In this document: in pieces, positions 12,191-23,199 of the stretch
Layout: each line of letters opens with the position of its first letter
Numbering within the stretch: the first letter of the stretch is position 1
Source of the DNA: Isoetes taiwanensis
Lineage: Eukaryota > Streptophyta > Lycopodiopsida > Isoetales > Isoetaceae
Assembly: GCA_021234155.1 (NCBI GenBank)
Contig: JAJEKV010000032.1
Coordinates: 4,347,835 to 4,411,834 of the forward strand
Length of the DNA: 64,000 nt
Reading direction: 5' to 3'
Translations under genes and position numbers: made by a program
The notes under the pieces: model-generated
What the model saw: the letters and a program-made list of their open reading frames with translations, nothing else
Told to the model about the DNA's origin: nothing
Database searches by the model: none

Positions 12191-12762
12191 TATACGTAGC
12201 ACAACATACCTCATTCGCACTCATCCAGCTATAGATATCAGATTACGCATCCAACTACTCCAGATGCAAAAAATAGACAATACAATGCACCCACATCCAA
12301 TGAAATCGCAATGCTCATGCCAAATGAGGTAGACCCTATAATAGGCCATCAAAACATCATTCTACACTCAAGAGATGGTACACTTCAATCCATAAATGAA
12401 TGCCATGCATCGTATGATCCATTATACTTTGTCTTAATGTTCCCATATGGAACAGATGGTTGGCATATCAACATTCCACAAACAACACTACCCAGAGAAA
12501 CATTACAGTCCTCCAATTTTATAGCTACCATATACACCCGCATGCACACCATATTTCTCCCATCCATCATGATGGGTGATTATTCCAAGAATACATATGC
12601 ACTGCCCTTGCAAAAATAGAGCAAGCCCGCCTCACCTATGTTAGAATGAATCAACAAATATTTCGATCTGAAATACACCAAGGCATAGAGGATGCAATCA
12701 GCCAACCAGCAACAACATCATCAAATATAGGACGACGTGTCATCCTCCCATCAAGCCATATT
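12190..12762 (+). pseudogene. Helitron Rep/helicase, pre-Rep segment
   Basis: Carries YNAPTSNEIAMLMPNE, then SRDGTLQSINECHASYDPLY and FPYGTDGWH, the family landmarks before the Rep domain. It ends at GRRVILPSSH near 12760, exactly where the L1 is inserted. Stops and frame changes occur near 12619. Joined across the L1, the frame continues with GSPRHMNQLY at 15487, matching uninterrupted Helitrons. Confidence 0.85.
12754..12762. repeat. Target-site duplication flanking the L1 (with 15477-15486)
   Basis: agccatatt here matches agccaatatt at 15477-15486, with one extra A in the right copy. Collapsing the two restores the Helitron reading order (PSSH-I then GSPRHM). This is strong support that these bases mark the insertion site. 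Confidence 0.8.
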
Positions 12763-15476
12763 TTTTTTTTTTTTGTTGAAGGACGTCAGACTTTATTCAA
12801 TCAAAGAGTCAAATACAAGTATAAATGTAGAGACAAGAATAAAATCTCAGCGGATAAGCGGAGACCCACCGAGTGAAGCAACCTGCCTAAGCATAAGAGT
12901 GCACATCCAAAAACGCCTCAAAAATCAATCGCCTCTTGCGGGGGCAAGTGAAGAACAATGATACGACTTTACAATGTAACCTTGAGCTTCTTGGAGAACA
13001 CGATTATCTGCCACATCCAGACCTTTAGAGATTACCAATCTTCGTCTTTTCCAGATAGTCCAAAGCAACCATCCTGCTGCTAGATGAAAAGCCTGGCCTT
13101 GTAACTCTGACCAGGTACTTGGGTAAATTGCCAAAAGCAGTTGTTGACTTGTTAGTGAAACCTGAAAAAGGGAAAACAACCAGTCCCATACCCGTCTAAG
13201 GTGTTCACACATGAAAAAGCAATGCTCAATGGTCTCAAATCCACGCTTGCATACTGGACACTGATTTGATATTCTAGGGTTAAACTTATGGACAAGCACA
13301 TTAACCCGCGGACACCTATGAAGAATCTGCCACCAAAGAACTGCCACTTTAGGATGAAGTAGCTTGTCCCATGCCCAAGACCACACCTTCTGCCATTGAA
13401 GAGGAGGAAGTTGAAGAGACCACTTATTAGACGGAGGAGGAAGAATATCGATTATCAAGCAACAACCGATACATAGAGTTCACAAGTTTGCACTCCTTAA
13501 TTTCTTCATGACAAACCCATACCAAAATATCTTCTTGGTGTGGCAGAATAGGCTGTAGAAAATCAGCAACTTTTTGCCAAAGAACTCTATCCCATCGCCC
13601 CAATAGAAACTTTAACTGAAAAGCTTCCCATGTCAGCAACTGGCCTGAGTCATACCATGCTACAATAGTTAAGATTCCAGCACTTTTCCAACATCTTTGA
13701 GTCAATGGGTGCACTGTAAAGCAAAGTGGTTGATTGTCTACCAGAGGGATCCACCAACAAGGTGCAGTCAATTGTACACAAGCAGTTGGACTGATGTGAA
13801 ATAAAGTTTGATTTGTGTGCGGGAATCTAACAATCCCTTTAAGAATGGAGAAGCATTATGATAAGGCCGCAACTCATAAAATAAACTCCATGGAAGAACA
13901 GGTTTGAGTGTGACTTTACCAAAAGGGATACTGATGGGTAAGAGCACATGTGCAATAAGCCGTAACCCAGGAGAATCATCCTTACCTACGAGAAGCCGCC
14001 AAATGAATTTTGAGATCATAACCTTACTCTGCAAATGGAAATCTGTCATGCCCAAACCTCCAGCAGACTTAGGTTTTATACACTTAGACCATGCAACCTT
14101 CACCACTACCCCTGCTTCATTTCCACCCCAGATAAAGTTTCTAACAACACCCACAATCTCCGAAACTTTGAGTGGGAAGCAAGAATGGCGAAGCCATATA
14201 GACATGTGTGTTGCTTAAGACATGCTTAGCAAGCTGTTACCCTTCCGGGCATAGATAGCTTAGCAGTATCCCACCAAAAAAGGTGCCTCATAACCCCTCG
14301 ATTATAACATCCCAAGCATCAGAAGTTGAAACATGAATAGCCCCTTTGGGATACCAAGAAGCTTGGTTGCCTTCCCATGAGGCAACACCTTCGAGGGGGT
14401 AAGCAAGAACACATGGTGGGACTTCATCATCTAGAGTCCACAAAGCAGAACACTTTTGCCAACCGACCAAAACTCCAGAGGCTAAGGAAAATGTGTCAAG
14501 CAGAAGCTTTGCATTTTGGAGATTATCAGCATCTGCTTTCAAAAATAGAAAGGTATCATCTGCATACTGATTAATAATTTCTTGAGAGCCATTTTCCATA
14601 GGAAGACCCCTGATCACATCATCCTCAGCAGGACTAGAAAATAATTGTGAAAGCACCTCTGCCACTATTGTAAAAAGTAATGGAGCCAAGGGGCAACCTT
14701 GACGAACTCCTCTACCAACAGGAAAGACAACAGAGGGCTCTCCCTGGAAGAGTACTGTAGATCTTGCTGAAGTATACAACTTCATAACATCTCTTGTGAA
14801 TGGGATACCAAACCCTAAAGCCAATAAACACTTCTCTAAAAAAAACCCCAATCCACACTGTCATATGCCTTGGCAAAGTCAAGTTTGAGATACACAATAC
14901 GATGGGCCTTTAGCCTTGCCCAATACATACCTTCATAGGCCGCTGCAACATTATCAAGAATACACCTTCCAGGCAAGAACCCAGTTTGGGTGGACGAAAT
15001 TGACTCAGCAAGAACACACAACTTCTCTGCCAGAGCTTTCGCAAAAATCTTATACACTGTAGAAAGCAATGTTATAGGATGCCAATTCGAAATGGTCTTG
15101 GGCTCTTTACACTTGGGAATGAGGGAAATAGCACCTGTGTTAAGAATTTTGTCCAAACTTCTGTATCTTCTAAATTCACAAAATGCATTATATATATCAT
15201 CTCCAATCCACTCCCAATATTCTTGAAAAAATTCTACTGGAAAACCGTCAAGACCTGGACATTTTCCTTTCTCCAATAGGTGAGCCGCTGCGCCTAGATC
15301 GTCTCTAGTGATATTTGTCTCTAAAATTGAACGTTGCTCTGCTAAAACAATAGAATGCACTTTAGTTAACACAGCTGATTGCATGTCCTCCTGAAATGGT
15401 AAGCGGTGTCGAGCAAAGAATACTGCAAAATGATTATGTAGGTGCTGCTTTAGGTGCACCGGATCAGAAACCTCTG
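12763..15476 (-). mobile_element. 5'-truncated L1-type LINE inserted in the Helitron
   Basis: On the minus strand it contains the reverse transcriptase and C-terminal finger of a plant L1 and ends in a poly(A), seen as T15 at 12761-12775. It lacks ORF1 and the endonuclease, so it is 5'-truncated at about 15476. The target duplication and the split Helitron frame show it arrived after the Helitron. Confidence 0.9.
12925..15476 (-). pseudogene. L1 ORF2 remnant: reverse transcriptase and zf-RVT
   Basis: Domain order on the minus strand is: a pre-RT region with KGKCPGLDGFPVEFFQ (near 15250); RT motifs YLKLDFAKAYDSVDW (near 14860) and GVRQGCPLAPLLF (near 14690); the catalytic YADDT box (near 14560); a thumb-like region to 13770; then a zf-RVT finger CPVCKRGFETIEHCFFMC (near 13220-13270). 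The protein would copy element RNA at the target site. At least three frameshifts or stops split it (near 14850, 14210-14290 and 13770), so it is dead. The endonuclease domain is missing. Confidence 0.9.
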
Positions 15477-15483
15477 AGCCAAT

Positions 15484-16050
15484 ATTGGTTCGCCAAGACA
15501 TATGAACCAACTATACCATGACGTAATGGCCATTGTACGAACACTAGGTAAATCAGATTACTTCATTACCATGACCGCAAACCCAAACTGGATAGAAACC
15601 ACAAGAGAACTACTCCAAAGACAAACACCATTTGATCGACCTAACCTTATAGCAAGCGTATTCCAAATGAAACTCAGGGAACTATTAACTTTATTAATAA
15701 AGAAACAAATCCTAGGCACAATAATTAGAAAAGTCTACGTCATAGAGTTCCAAAAACGAGGCCTCCTACATGCCCACCTACTCCTAATCATTCACCACAA
15801 TGACAAACCACAAAGCGCCGCAGATTATGACAAAGTTATCACTGCAGAAATCCCAGATCAACAAACAAACCCAAAGCTATACAACATTGTCACGAACAGC
15901 ATAATACACGAACTATGCGGAGCTTTAAATCCATCATCACCATGCATGAAGGATGGAAGATGCACAAAGCATTATCCAAAGCAATTCCAAAATGAAACTA
16001 TGATGACCATATTCTTACTTCAAAGTGATCAAATACAAATTTGAGGAATT
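15484..16050 (+). pseudogene. Helitron Rep (HUH) domain segment
   Basis: Starts with IGSPRHMNQLYHDVMAIV directly after the L1 and runs through YFITMTANPNW to the HUH box FQKRGLLHAHLLL (near 15750-15790), then CTKHYPKQF (near 15960-15990). In active Helitrons this domain nicks and rejoins DNA with two Tyr residues, using the HUH histidines to bind metal; both histidines are present as HAH. The downstream tyrosine motif (usually near KYLxKYxxK) lies beyond the second insertion at about 20850. The frame ends in TGA at 16042-16044. Confidence 0.9.
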
Positions 16051-16151
16051 CGTCTAGGTGGGGTCTTAAAAACAACACTTTCTTGCCTAGGAAAAAAATG
16101 TATGTTTTACAATCGAATAGTGTTTATCAGTGACAATGGGGATAGGCTTTC

Positions 16152-17227
16152 TCAACCACATTTACTAGTACCAGTTGGTCTAATGGTTTCGGGTGCGATG
16201 TGAATGTGGTCTAACTCCTGAAGTAGTGCTCGGATGAGAACATCACGATGATCCTCCGCATACTTTGGCAAGGACCAGTTTCGGGTAATCTGCAAACGTG
16301 ACAACCATACTTAGATATTGGAAACCATTTGTTTGCAAGACAAAAGGCATGAGACACTCACATTGGTAGTTTTACCACACAGATTGTGTCTACAAACTTC
16401 TGCATATAAGCTGTAACATAGAGGCCACATGAATCCCCATCTTTCTGCTGTGGACACTTATGAATCTTCATAACTGGTGAAAGGTTTTGTCCATGTTTCA
16501 AGAAAGTGGGACACTCGATACAACCGCGTGCCATAGTGAGGATGTGGAGCCTGCAAAAGACCAGATCAACTCTGTAGCAAATGAATGAAAAAAGCTGCTA
16601 ACATGGTATCCAATCTACTCAATATACTTTAATAAAAGGATATGTGAAATACAAAATACCTCTTAAGTGTAACAATGTCAACGTCAATATCCTTGGCAGA
16701 ATTGAAGATCTGAATATTTATAGTGTTCTTACTCTTAGTAAGGATCATGTTGAAGATGGCCAAAGTGTGATGTTTAGTAATAGCACATAGCATTAGAATC
16801 ATAATCCATCTGTACTTGAGCCAATTTATCCCTGTAAGAGCTCCCTTTACAATCTCTCTTCCACGCTCGGAGGCTGCTATAGATTTATCTTTTTTGCTTG
16901 CCTTGCAGTCCGATGGGAAGAAGCAGATGTCGACCTTCTTATTTGTAGGAACACAGAGCTGCAGGTACCTATAACAAGTTGAAAAAGATGAAATTACTAA
17001 CATGACATGAATAAGTTCAAAATTCAGTATCTGGCATACATATCCACATGGTGGTTGGAAAATTTTCCAACATCCATGTCCAGCACATCTTGTTCAAATA
17101 GATAACATTTCATTTCAGGCAAAGATCTAGGAAAGATCCTTGCCTTCTTCAGCTTCATCATTCGGTTGAGCAAAACATCATATGGCCTATATTCAGAACT
17201 GCAGTCTGGGTTCAATGACCAATACAT
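16152..17227 (-). pseudogene. Ulp1/C48-type cysteine protease gene fragment, four exons, 5'-truncated
   Basis: Intact relatives remove SUMO-like tags or serve plant transposons. Four minus-strand exons can be read. Exon A, 17227 to about 17037, includes FPRSLPEMKCYLFEQDVLDM. Exon B starts at about 16968 with YLQLCVPTNKKVDICFFPSD and includes a GINWLKYRWIMI...HHTLAIFNM segment (catalytic His region). Exon C, about 16551-16364, has the glutamine/cysteine box CPQQKDGDSCGLYV. Exon D, about 16291-16152, has RNWSLPKYAEDHRDVLI and stops at TGA. Splice donors and acceptors fit at most joints. The expected catalytic Asp (family DS) reads as Asn in FNSA, and frame slips occur in exon B, so activity is doubtful. 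The N-terminus is absent: plus-strand LINE sequence begins at its 5' edge. Confidence 0.75.
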
Positions 17228-17229
17228 TT

Positions 17230-20200
17230 ACACAAATTCATCTACATTTGTCTACTATTATCCACAGTATTTTATACACCAAGGCCAAGTCAAATACAAA
17301 CGCTGCAATAATGGACAACAGCAGTATGGTTTTAAAGGGGAAAAGGTTTGGTTGGATCGAGATCTTACACCAGGACAGCAGGAAATCCGGAAGCTTGAAT
17401 GGGCGAAAGTGAAATCAGCAAGAGATGAAGGACTGGTGGCATATCTCGATCAAGGGGGCAAGGCTGTAATCACTAACAGGAAACACAAATAGGAAATTGG
17501 GGCCTTGAGGTTTAGTCTATGGAACACGCATGGACCTACCCAAGCAAAAATAAACGCTACTTTGCCAACATGGGAACGGGAAGATTTAGTTTGTTTTGTG
17601 GAAACATGGCATCATCAATCTCGCGCTCTTCCAGACATGCCAGGATTTGAGCTATTGGATCAGGTATGGAACATTAAGAAACCAGGTGCAGGCCGTGGTT
17701 ATGGAGGTATTGCTATATATAAAAAATCAAAATCTGTTCTTAATATTCAAATCTTGAAGAAAGACTCAAAACAGCAGTATATATGGATCAAGATTGGTGA
17801 GAATGGACAACCAATATTCCTTGCTATTTGCTACTTTGCTCCTGATTCTTCGCACATATATAATAGGCCCGAATATGATAAGGACAATCCATATGAAAGT
17901 TTGTGTTCAGATATCATGCAATATGCATCTCAAGGCAGGATATTTGTTACAGGAGACTTCAATAGTCGTACAAGTAACCAACAAGCAAATGTATTTGAAG
18001 ATCTCTCTGATATGCATTTGAATGAGCTTGTAGACCCGGCATACAATAGACTCTCCGAGGATCAGATCTCGAATGAAATGGGGCAGAAACTTTTGGAGCT
18101 TTGCACTGTATGCCATTTGAAAATTATCAATGGAGTTCAACCATTCCAGTCCTCAGGCAAGTTTACCTATCATAACCACGCTGGAGCATCCTCAATTGAT
18201 TACCTTTTAGCCGAAAATAAAGATCAGATCCTAGATTTTTGTGTAGGTAATCTCCTACCAGAATCTAACCACACGCCCCTTCACATAGTGTTTCAAGCAC
18301 ATGTTAAATCAGTGAGACAAAATTAGATATTTTATCCAAAGATAAGGATAGATTATGAGCATCATGGAATATACAAAGACCATTTGGAAAAGCTGCTCGT
18401 GGACATTACATGGACAGGAAAAAAAGAGAAGGATGCTGCACTTTTTCAAAAGCTTATTACAGAAGCTGCTACATCAGTTTTTAGACTCACCAAAAAGCCT
18501 AGGAAAGGCGTGCCTTGCAATTCTTGGTGGGATGTGGATTGCCAAGAAGCTCGCAATAAACTACCTCAACACTGTATTTGCAAACCATCCTGGTATAAAC
18601 GCCTTATAAGGCAAAAAAAGCACTCTTACTTTTCTGATAAGCAAAAGGCCTTATCTGACCAGCTAAAAAAGCAGCCTAAAAGGTTCTGGAACACCTTAAA
18701 AGGAAATCATGCCCATAATATCCCAGATAGTGAGGCTTTGCTTAAATTAGCCCGAGATATTTATGATAAAGAAGGCGCCACAAGCATGCTTCATATAGAT
18801 CCAAAAGTGGATCTTTTTACTGTATCCGAAGTTAAACATTGTTTAGCCAAATTGGCAAACAATAAAGCCACAGATGCTGATAATTTATGCATGGAACTTC
18901 TGAAATGGGGTGGAGAGAGAACACATACAATTCTTACAGATATTTTGAATGCTAGTCTTACCCAGGGGCTTCCTCAAAGCTGGAAGCTTAACCGGGTTCA
19001 TCCCATCCACAAAGGTGGGGATCCAAGAGTGGCAGGAAACTTCCGGACAATTCTCATTGGTAGCATATTCTCTAAGGTGCTTGGCAGCCTGTTGGAGAGC
19101 AAAATTGGAAACTGGGCAGAACAATCAAGAGCATGCTCACCATGCCAGGCCGGTTTCAGAGGAGATCACAATACGTTAGATCATGTCCTTACACTCAGAG
19201 CTGTAATCGAAAAGGCAAAGGCACCTAATATATCCTTGTACTTGGCATTCATTGATTTTAGCAAGGCATTTGATACGGTCCCTTGTAGAAACCTTGGAGA
19301 TAGATTAGCACAAGTTGGAGTTTCTCAAGAGCTCCGAGAGGCAGTGTCTCAATTATATGCTGAGGTGCTGATCACCATTTCAAAAGATTTGGACACAGTT
19401 TTGAAGAGCACGATTGGGGTGAGGCAGGGATGCCCTCTTTCCCCAACCCTATTTGGCATCTATATAGATGAATTGGACGATTGGCTTTGTCACAGATCAT
19501 TAACTGGGACAAAGCTTGACGGTTATATTCTTCAACTTCTCCTCTATGCTGATGACGTGGTGCTTATTGCTAACAAAGCTAAAACATTGCAGGAACATCT
19601 CAATCATTTGGAGACTTTTTGTGCAGCTAAGAAAATGACAGTCAACTTATCAAAGTCAAAAGTCATGGTATTTGGATCTCGGGAGAGACCAAATTTCACA
19701 TACAAAGGTGAGATGCTTGAAATTGTTGAATCTTACAAGTACCTGGGGATTGATTTGGATTCAAACTATAATTGGAAAACATGCATAAACAGAAGAGTCG
19801 CAGGTGGAAAGGCTGCATTGTATAGCATGTTGTCTAAACGCAGCAAAGCATCACTCATAGATTGGAATTTGAAGAAGATTCTTTTCAAGACCCTTGTCCA
19901 GACGGTTGTGCTCTATGGCGCTCCAATCTGGGGGGCCGGTATCTCAGCCAGACAGTGGAAACAGATAGAAACAGTTCAGAAATTGTTCATCCGGGAAGAG
20001 CTTAATATCAGGTCGCAAATCCCATACTCAATCATGCTCGCCGAGGTAGGGCTGTTACCGCTGGAATTAGAGAGTTTGTATCAGGCAATCAATTTTTTTA
20101 ACAGGGTGAATGAGCAAGATGACGATCGCCTATCACATATAGCTCTAATGCAGTCGGATTGGAGCAGTAAGCTCAAGGCATGGGCGCTCAGATGGGGCAT

Positions 20201-20738
20201 CACATCATGGCCAGCCGAGAAGAAGGAAGTTCGATCTCTGGTTGAGAAGCAGGCTATTGATATTTTGTGGGCCGATCCTGGTAAAAGGATGATATAGTAC
20301 CAACAGAACGTGAATCCAGTGGTCACTATTGAAAGTCAGAATTACCTGTTAGCAAGTCTACCTAAACAACAAAGAAGCCTGCTGGCCCGTTATAGAACGG
20401 GATCTCATAGACTCGAAATCGAATTAGGGAGATGGACAAATACACAGCCTGAAGACCGCATATGCAAGGTGTGTGAAACAGGTCACATTGAAGATGAGGA
20501 ACATGTATTTACGAGCTGCCCGGAATATGCACACATCAGAAACAGTTTTGGGATTTATGCATCTGATTTCCTTTCATTACTGCAACTACCACCATTGACT
20601 TTAGGTCCTTATTTTAGAGCAGTGGATACTCACCGCTCGTTCTTGTTAAATTTGTAAACATTATGTTCATGTGCTCCATGGCCCCTCGAGGCCCAAGTGA
20701 GCATTAGACAAAAATTAAATTAAATTAAATTAAATAAT
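17230..20738 (+). mobile_element. Nearly intact LINE with (AAATT)n tail
   Basis: Contains the tail of an ORF1 (to 17492), an APE endonuclease, a reverse transcriptase and a C-terminal CCHC-like finger in one continuous frame, then a 3' UTR with ggcccctcgaggccc and a run of AAATT units (20709-20738). Its 5' edge near 17.23-17.28 kb abuts the Ulp1 fragment. Helitron sequence resumes at about 20748, so the LINE and Ulp1 block lie inside the Helitron. Confidence 0.85.
17505..20657 (+). pseudogene. LINE ORF2: endonuclease, reverse transcriptase, finger, with two amber stops
   Basis: One frame of about 1,050 codons, interrupted only by TAG at 18324-18326 and TAG at 20295-20297. Order: APE-type endonuclease with LVCFVETW, VTGDFNSR and a terminal ESNHTPLH (17505-18300); RT with FIDFSKAFDTVP (near 19250), GVRQGCPLSPTLFGIYIDEL (near 19418) and LLYADDVVLIA (near 19539); then a C-terminal finger CKVCETGHIEDEEHVFTSCP (near 20464-20523). 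The element would nick DNA and copy its RNA at the cut. The endonuclease has SNH where the family usually has SDH. The preceding partial frame ending at 17492 (VWLDRDLTPGQQEIRKLEW) looks like an ORF1 C-terminus. The few disablements suggest a young insertion. Confidence 0.9.
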
Positions 20739-20747
20739 ATGCAATGG

Positions 20748-21600
20748 ACATCGTATTGATAATAGATGGGTCGTACCACACAATACATGACTTTCTTCAT
20801 ACTTTAAATGTCATATCAACGTAGAAATATGCGCCCATATCCAATCGATCAAATACCTGTACAAATACATATACAAAGGTCCAGACATGACCTCTGCAAC
20901 CTTAATACCAAAACCTCCCAATAAATAGAACTCTTGTAGGGACAAACCAAGATGAAATTTCCCACTACCTAAATGCTAGATACTTCTCCGCAATAGAAGC
21001 TTCATGGAGAGTACTATCCTACGATTTACAAGAACAAGGACCCCATGTTGTGAGGCTCGCCATACATCTACCTAACCAAAACGTCACACAACACACTCAC
21101 AAGATACTTAAAAAAAAAATGCTGAAATAGAAGACACACACCACCTTCTATACCAAGATTTCCCCTCATCGTACACTTGGCAAAAGGCCAACAAAACCTA
21201 GACACCAAGAGGAAACCACCAACGCATGCCAACAACTGGACGCATGTACTTTTTCAATCCAAATGAAGGAGAAAGTGTCTACCTATGCCTCCTCCTAAGT
21301 AACGTACCAGGTGCTAGAAGCTTCGAACATCTACGTACTGTCTACAATATATAGTATATCCAACATTCAAAGACATATGCAATGCACTGTTCCTACTAAA
21401 TGATGATACAGATATACTTCGATCCCTCCAAGAAGCTTGTACATGGCAAATGCCACCCAAACTATGCCAATTATTTGCCACCATTCTCATTCTCAATCAT
21501 CCAACTAACCCACAGGACCTATGGAACACCATTGAACATAATCTGACAGAGGACTACAAACAACAACAAAATACTGCAACAGTAAACACAACTAACCAAA
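20748..21600 (+). pseudogene. Helitron Rep/helicase, post-Rep segment
   Basis: Resumes with IDNRWVVPHN (near 20759), then FKCHINVE and SIKYLYKYIYKGPD (near 20800-20890), the latter being the usual Helitron Tyr-containing box. It continues with DEISHYLNARYFSAIEASWR (near 20950), LAIHLPNQNV, and GRMYFFNPNEGESVYL (near 21240). Several stops are present (for example near 20788). The order matches uninterrupted Helitron proteins. Confidence 0.85.
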
Positions 21601-23120
21601 TCACACCATATTGTAGACAATGTGCACTACATGATGTAGAGCACCACATGCGGGCTGCAGACCAATCGCACCAAACGAACTTTGGATTCACAACCATAGA
21701 GCCACAACCCACAAGCATTCTAGAAGAGACATGCCAAGACACCCCAGAAAATGCCAACGCATCAGTAAACCTCTTGAACACCGACCAGCAACAAGCGCTC
21801 AATCAAATCATAACTGACATACAACAAAGAACAACCCGTCAACACTTTGTCTATGGGGCAGGAGGTACAGGGAAAACATTCCTCTACAACACACTCCTCA
21901 CCCATGTATGTAGCCAAGGACAAATAGCTCTAGCAGTAGCATCATCCGGTATAGCATCTGCCTTATTAAAAGGAGGCAAGACAGCACGCTCCCTATTCAA
22001 AATCCCATTGGAACTCCATGAGAACTCAACATGTAACATACCAAAACAATCAGAAATAGCCACACTTTTATGATCCACATGCCTCATTGTATAGGATGAG
22101 GTCTCTAATGGCACACAAACATGCATTTGAGGCACTTGATAGAATATTATGAGACATCAAAAGAAACATTCTATTCGGAGGGATCATAGTAGTACTCGAA
22201 GGAGACTTCAAACAACTACTACCAGTTGTCCCTCATGGAACTAGAGCAGTTATAGTAGATGCAGCCATCAACAAATCCTACATCTGGAATCATATCAAAG
22301 TTCATTACTCAAAAGTCAACATGCGAGCCCAGCAAATGCAACAAACCCACACGAGCAACACATCGACAACTTCCCTAATTGGCTACAAACAATTGGAGAA
22401 GGCCAAAAAGAAACATACCCAGAAAGAGGTGAACACATCATCAAACTGCCAACCAATATCTGCATACCAACACAGAAGCTCAGCGACCTTATTGAAGCAG
22501 CATTCCCAAGAATTAGAGAAAATGCAAGTGACCCCAAGTTCTGGACAGAACGAGCCATACTCACCCCTTTCAACGACCATGTAGATGAAATTAACACCAT
22601 TATCACAAGCATATTCCCAGGATCACCAAAGACATACTTGAGCGATGATAAAATACCAGACCAAGAAAACCAACTACTCTACCCAACTGAGTTCCTGAAC
22701 ACCCAAGTGCCAAGCGGCATGCCACCACATAGACTAACACTAAAGATCGGAATGATCGTGATGCTCCTGAGAACCATCCCCACCAAGCTCGGATTGTACA
22801 ATGGAACTAGACTAATCATCAGAAGATTGCGAGAAAGGCTCTTAGACACCGAAATAGTCACTGGAAAAAATATTGGAAAAAGAGTCTTCATACAAAGGAT
22901 ACCACTCACACCAAGCACCGCACAACTACCATTCCAATTTCAAAGGATACAGTTACCCATATGCCGGGCATTTGCAATGACAATAAACAAAGCACAAGGA
23001 CAGACATTAAAACAATTAGGACTCTACTTGCCAAGGCCTGTATTCGCACCCAGACAACTCTATGTAGCACTATCAAGAGCACGTCAACAACAGAACATAA
23101 AGGTACTTATCATTGACTAG
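21600..23120 (+). pseudogene. Helitron Pif1-type helicase domain
   Basis: Walker A box YGAGGTGKTFLYNTLL near 21850-21900, then IALAVASSGIASALL (motif Ia). Walker B traces follow in a shifted frame near 22090-22210 (DEVSN, then VVLEGDFKQLLPVV). The C-terminal part is intact from 22638 to 23120, with GLYNGTRLIIRRL, AFAMTINKAQGQTLKQLGLY and LYVALSRAR, the hallmark of Pif1/RecD-like helicases in Helitrons. A TGA at 22072 and frame changes between 22073 and 22638 break the gene. The helicase would unwind the strand displaced during rolling-circle transposition. Confidence 0.9.
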
Positions 23121-23199
23121 CAGGGACAATCACTCAATGATCAACAAATTGCAACATACACGGCAAACGTAGTGTACAGAGAGGCCCTATGAAATCAAC

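Larger units (their letters stand above)
10567..23180 (+). mobile_element. Decayed Helitron with Rep and Pif1-type helicase, interrupted twice
   Basis: Ordered Helitron protein segments cover this span: the N-terminal zinc-finger-like region (11.15-11.89 kb), the RDG/FPYGTDGWH region (12.2-12.76 kb), the HUH Rep domain (15.48-16.05 kb), a post-Rep region (20.75-21.6 kb) and the helicase (21.76-23.12 kb). Two insertions split it: an L1 at 12763-15476 and a Ulp1-fragment plus LINE block at about 16.06-20.74 kb. Without insertions the coding part is about 5 kb, as in plant Helitrons. The 5' TC and 3' CTRR ends could not be placed, so the outer limits are approximate. Confidence 0.85.
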
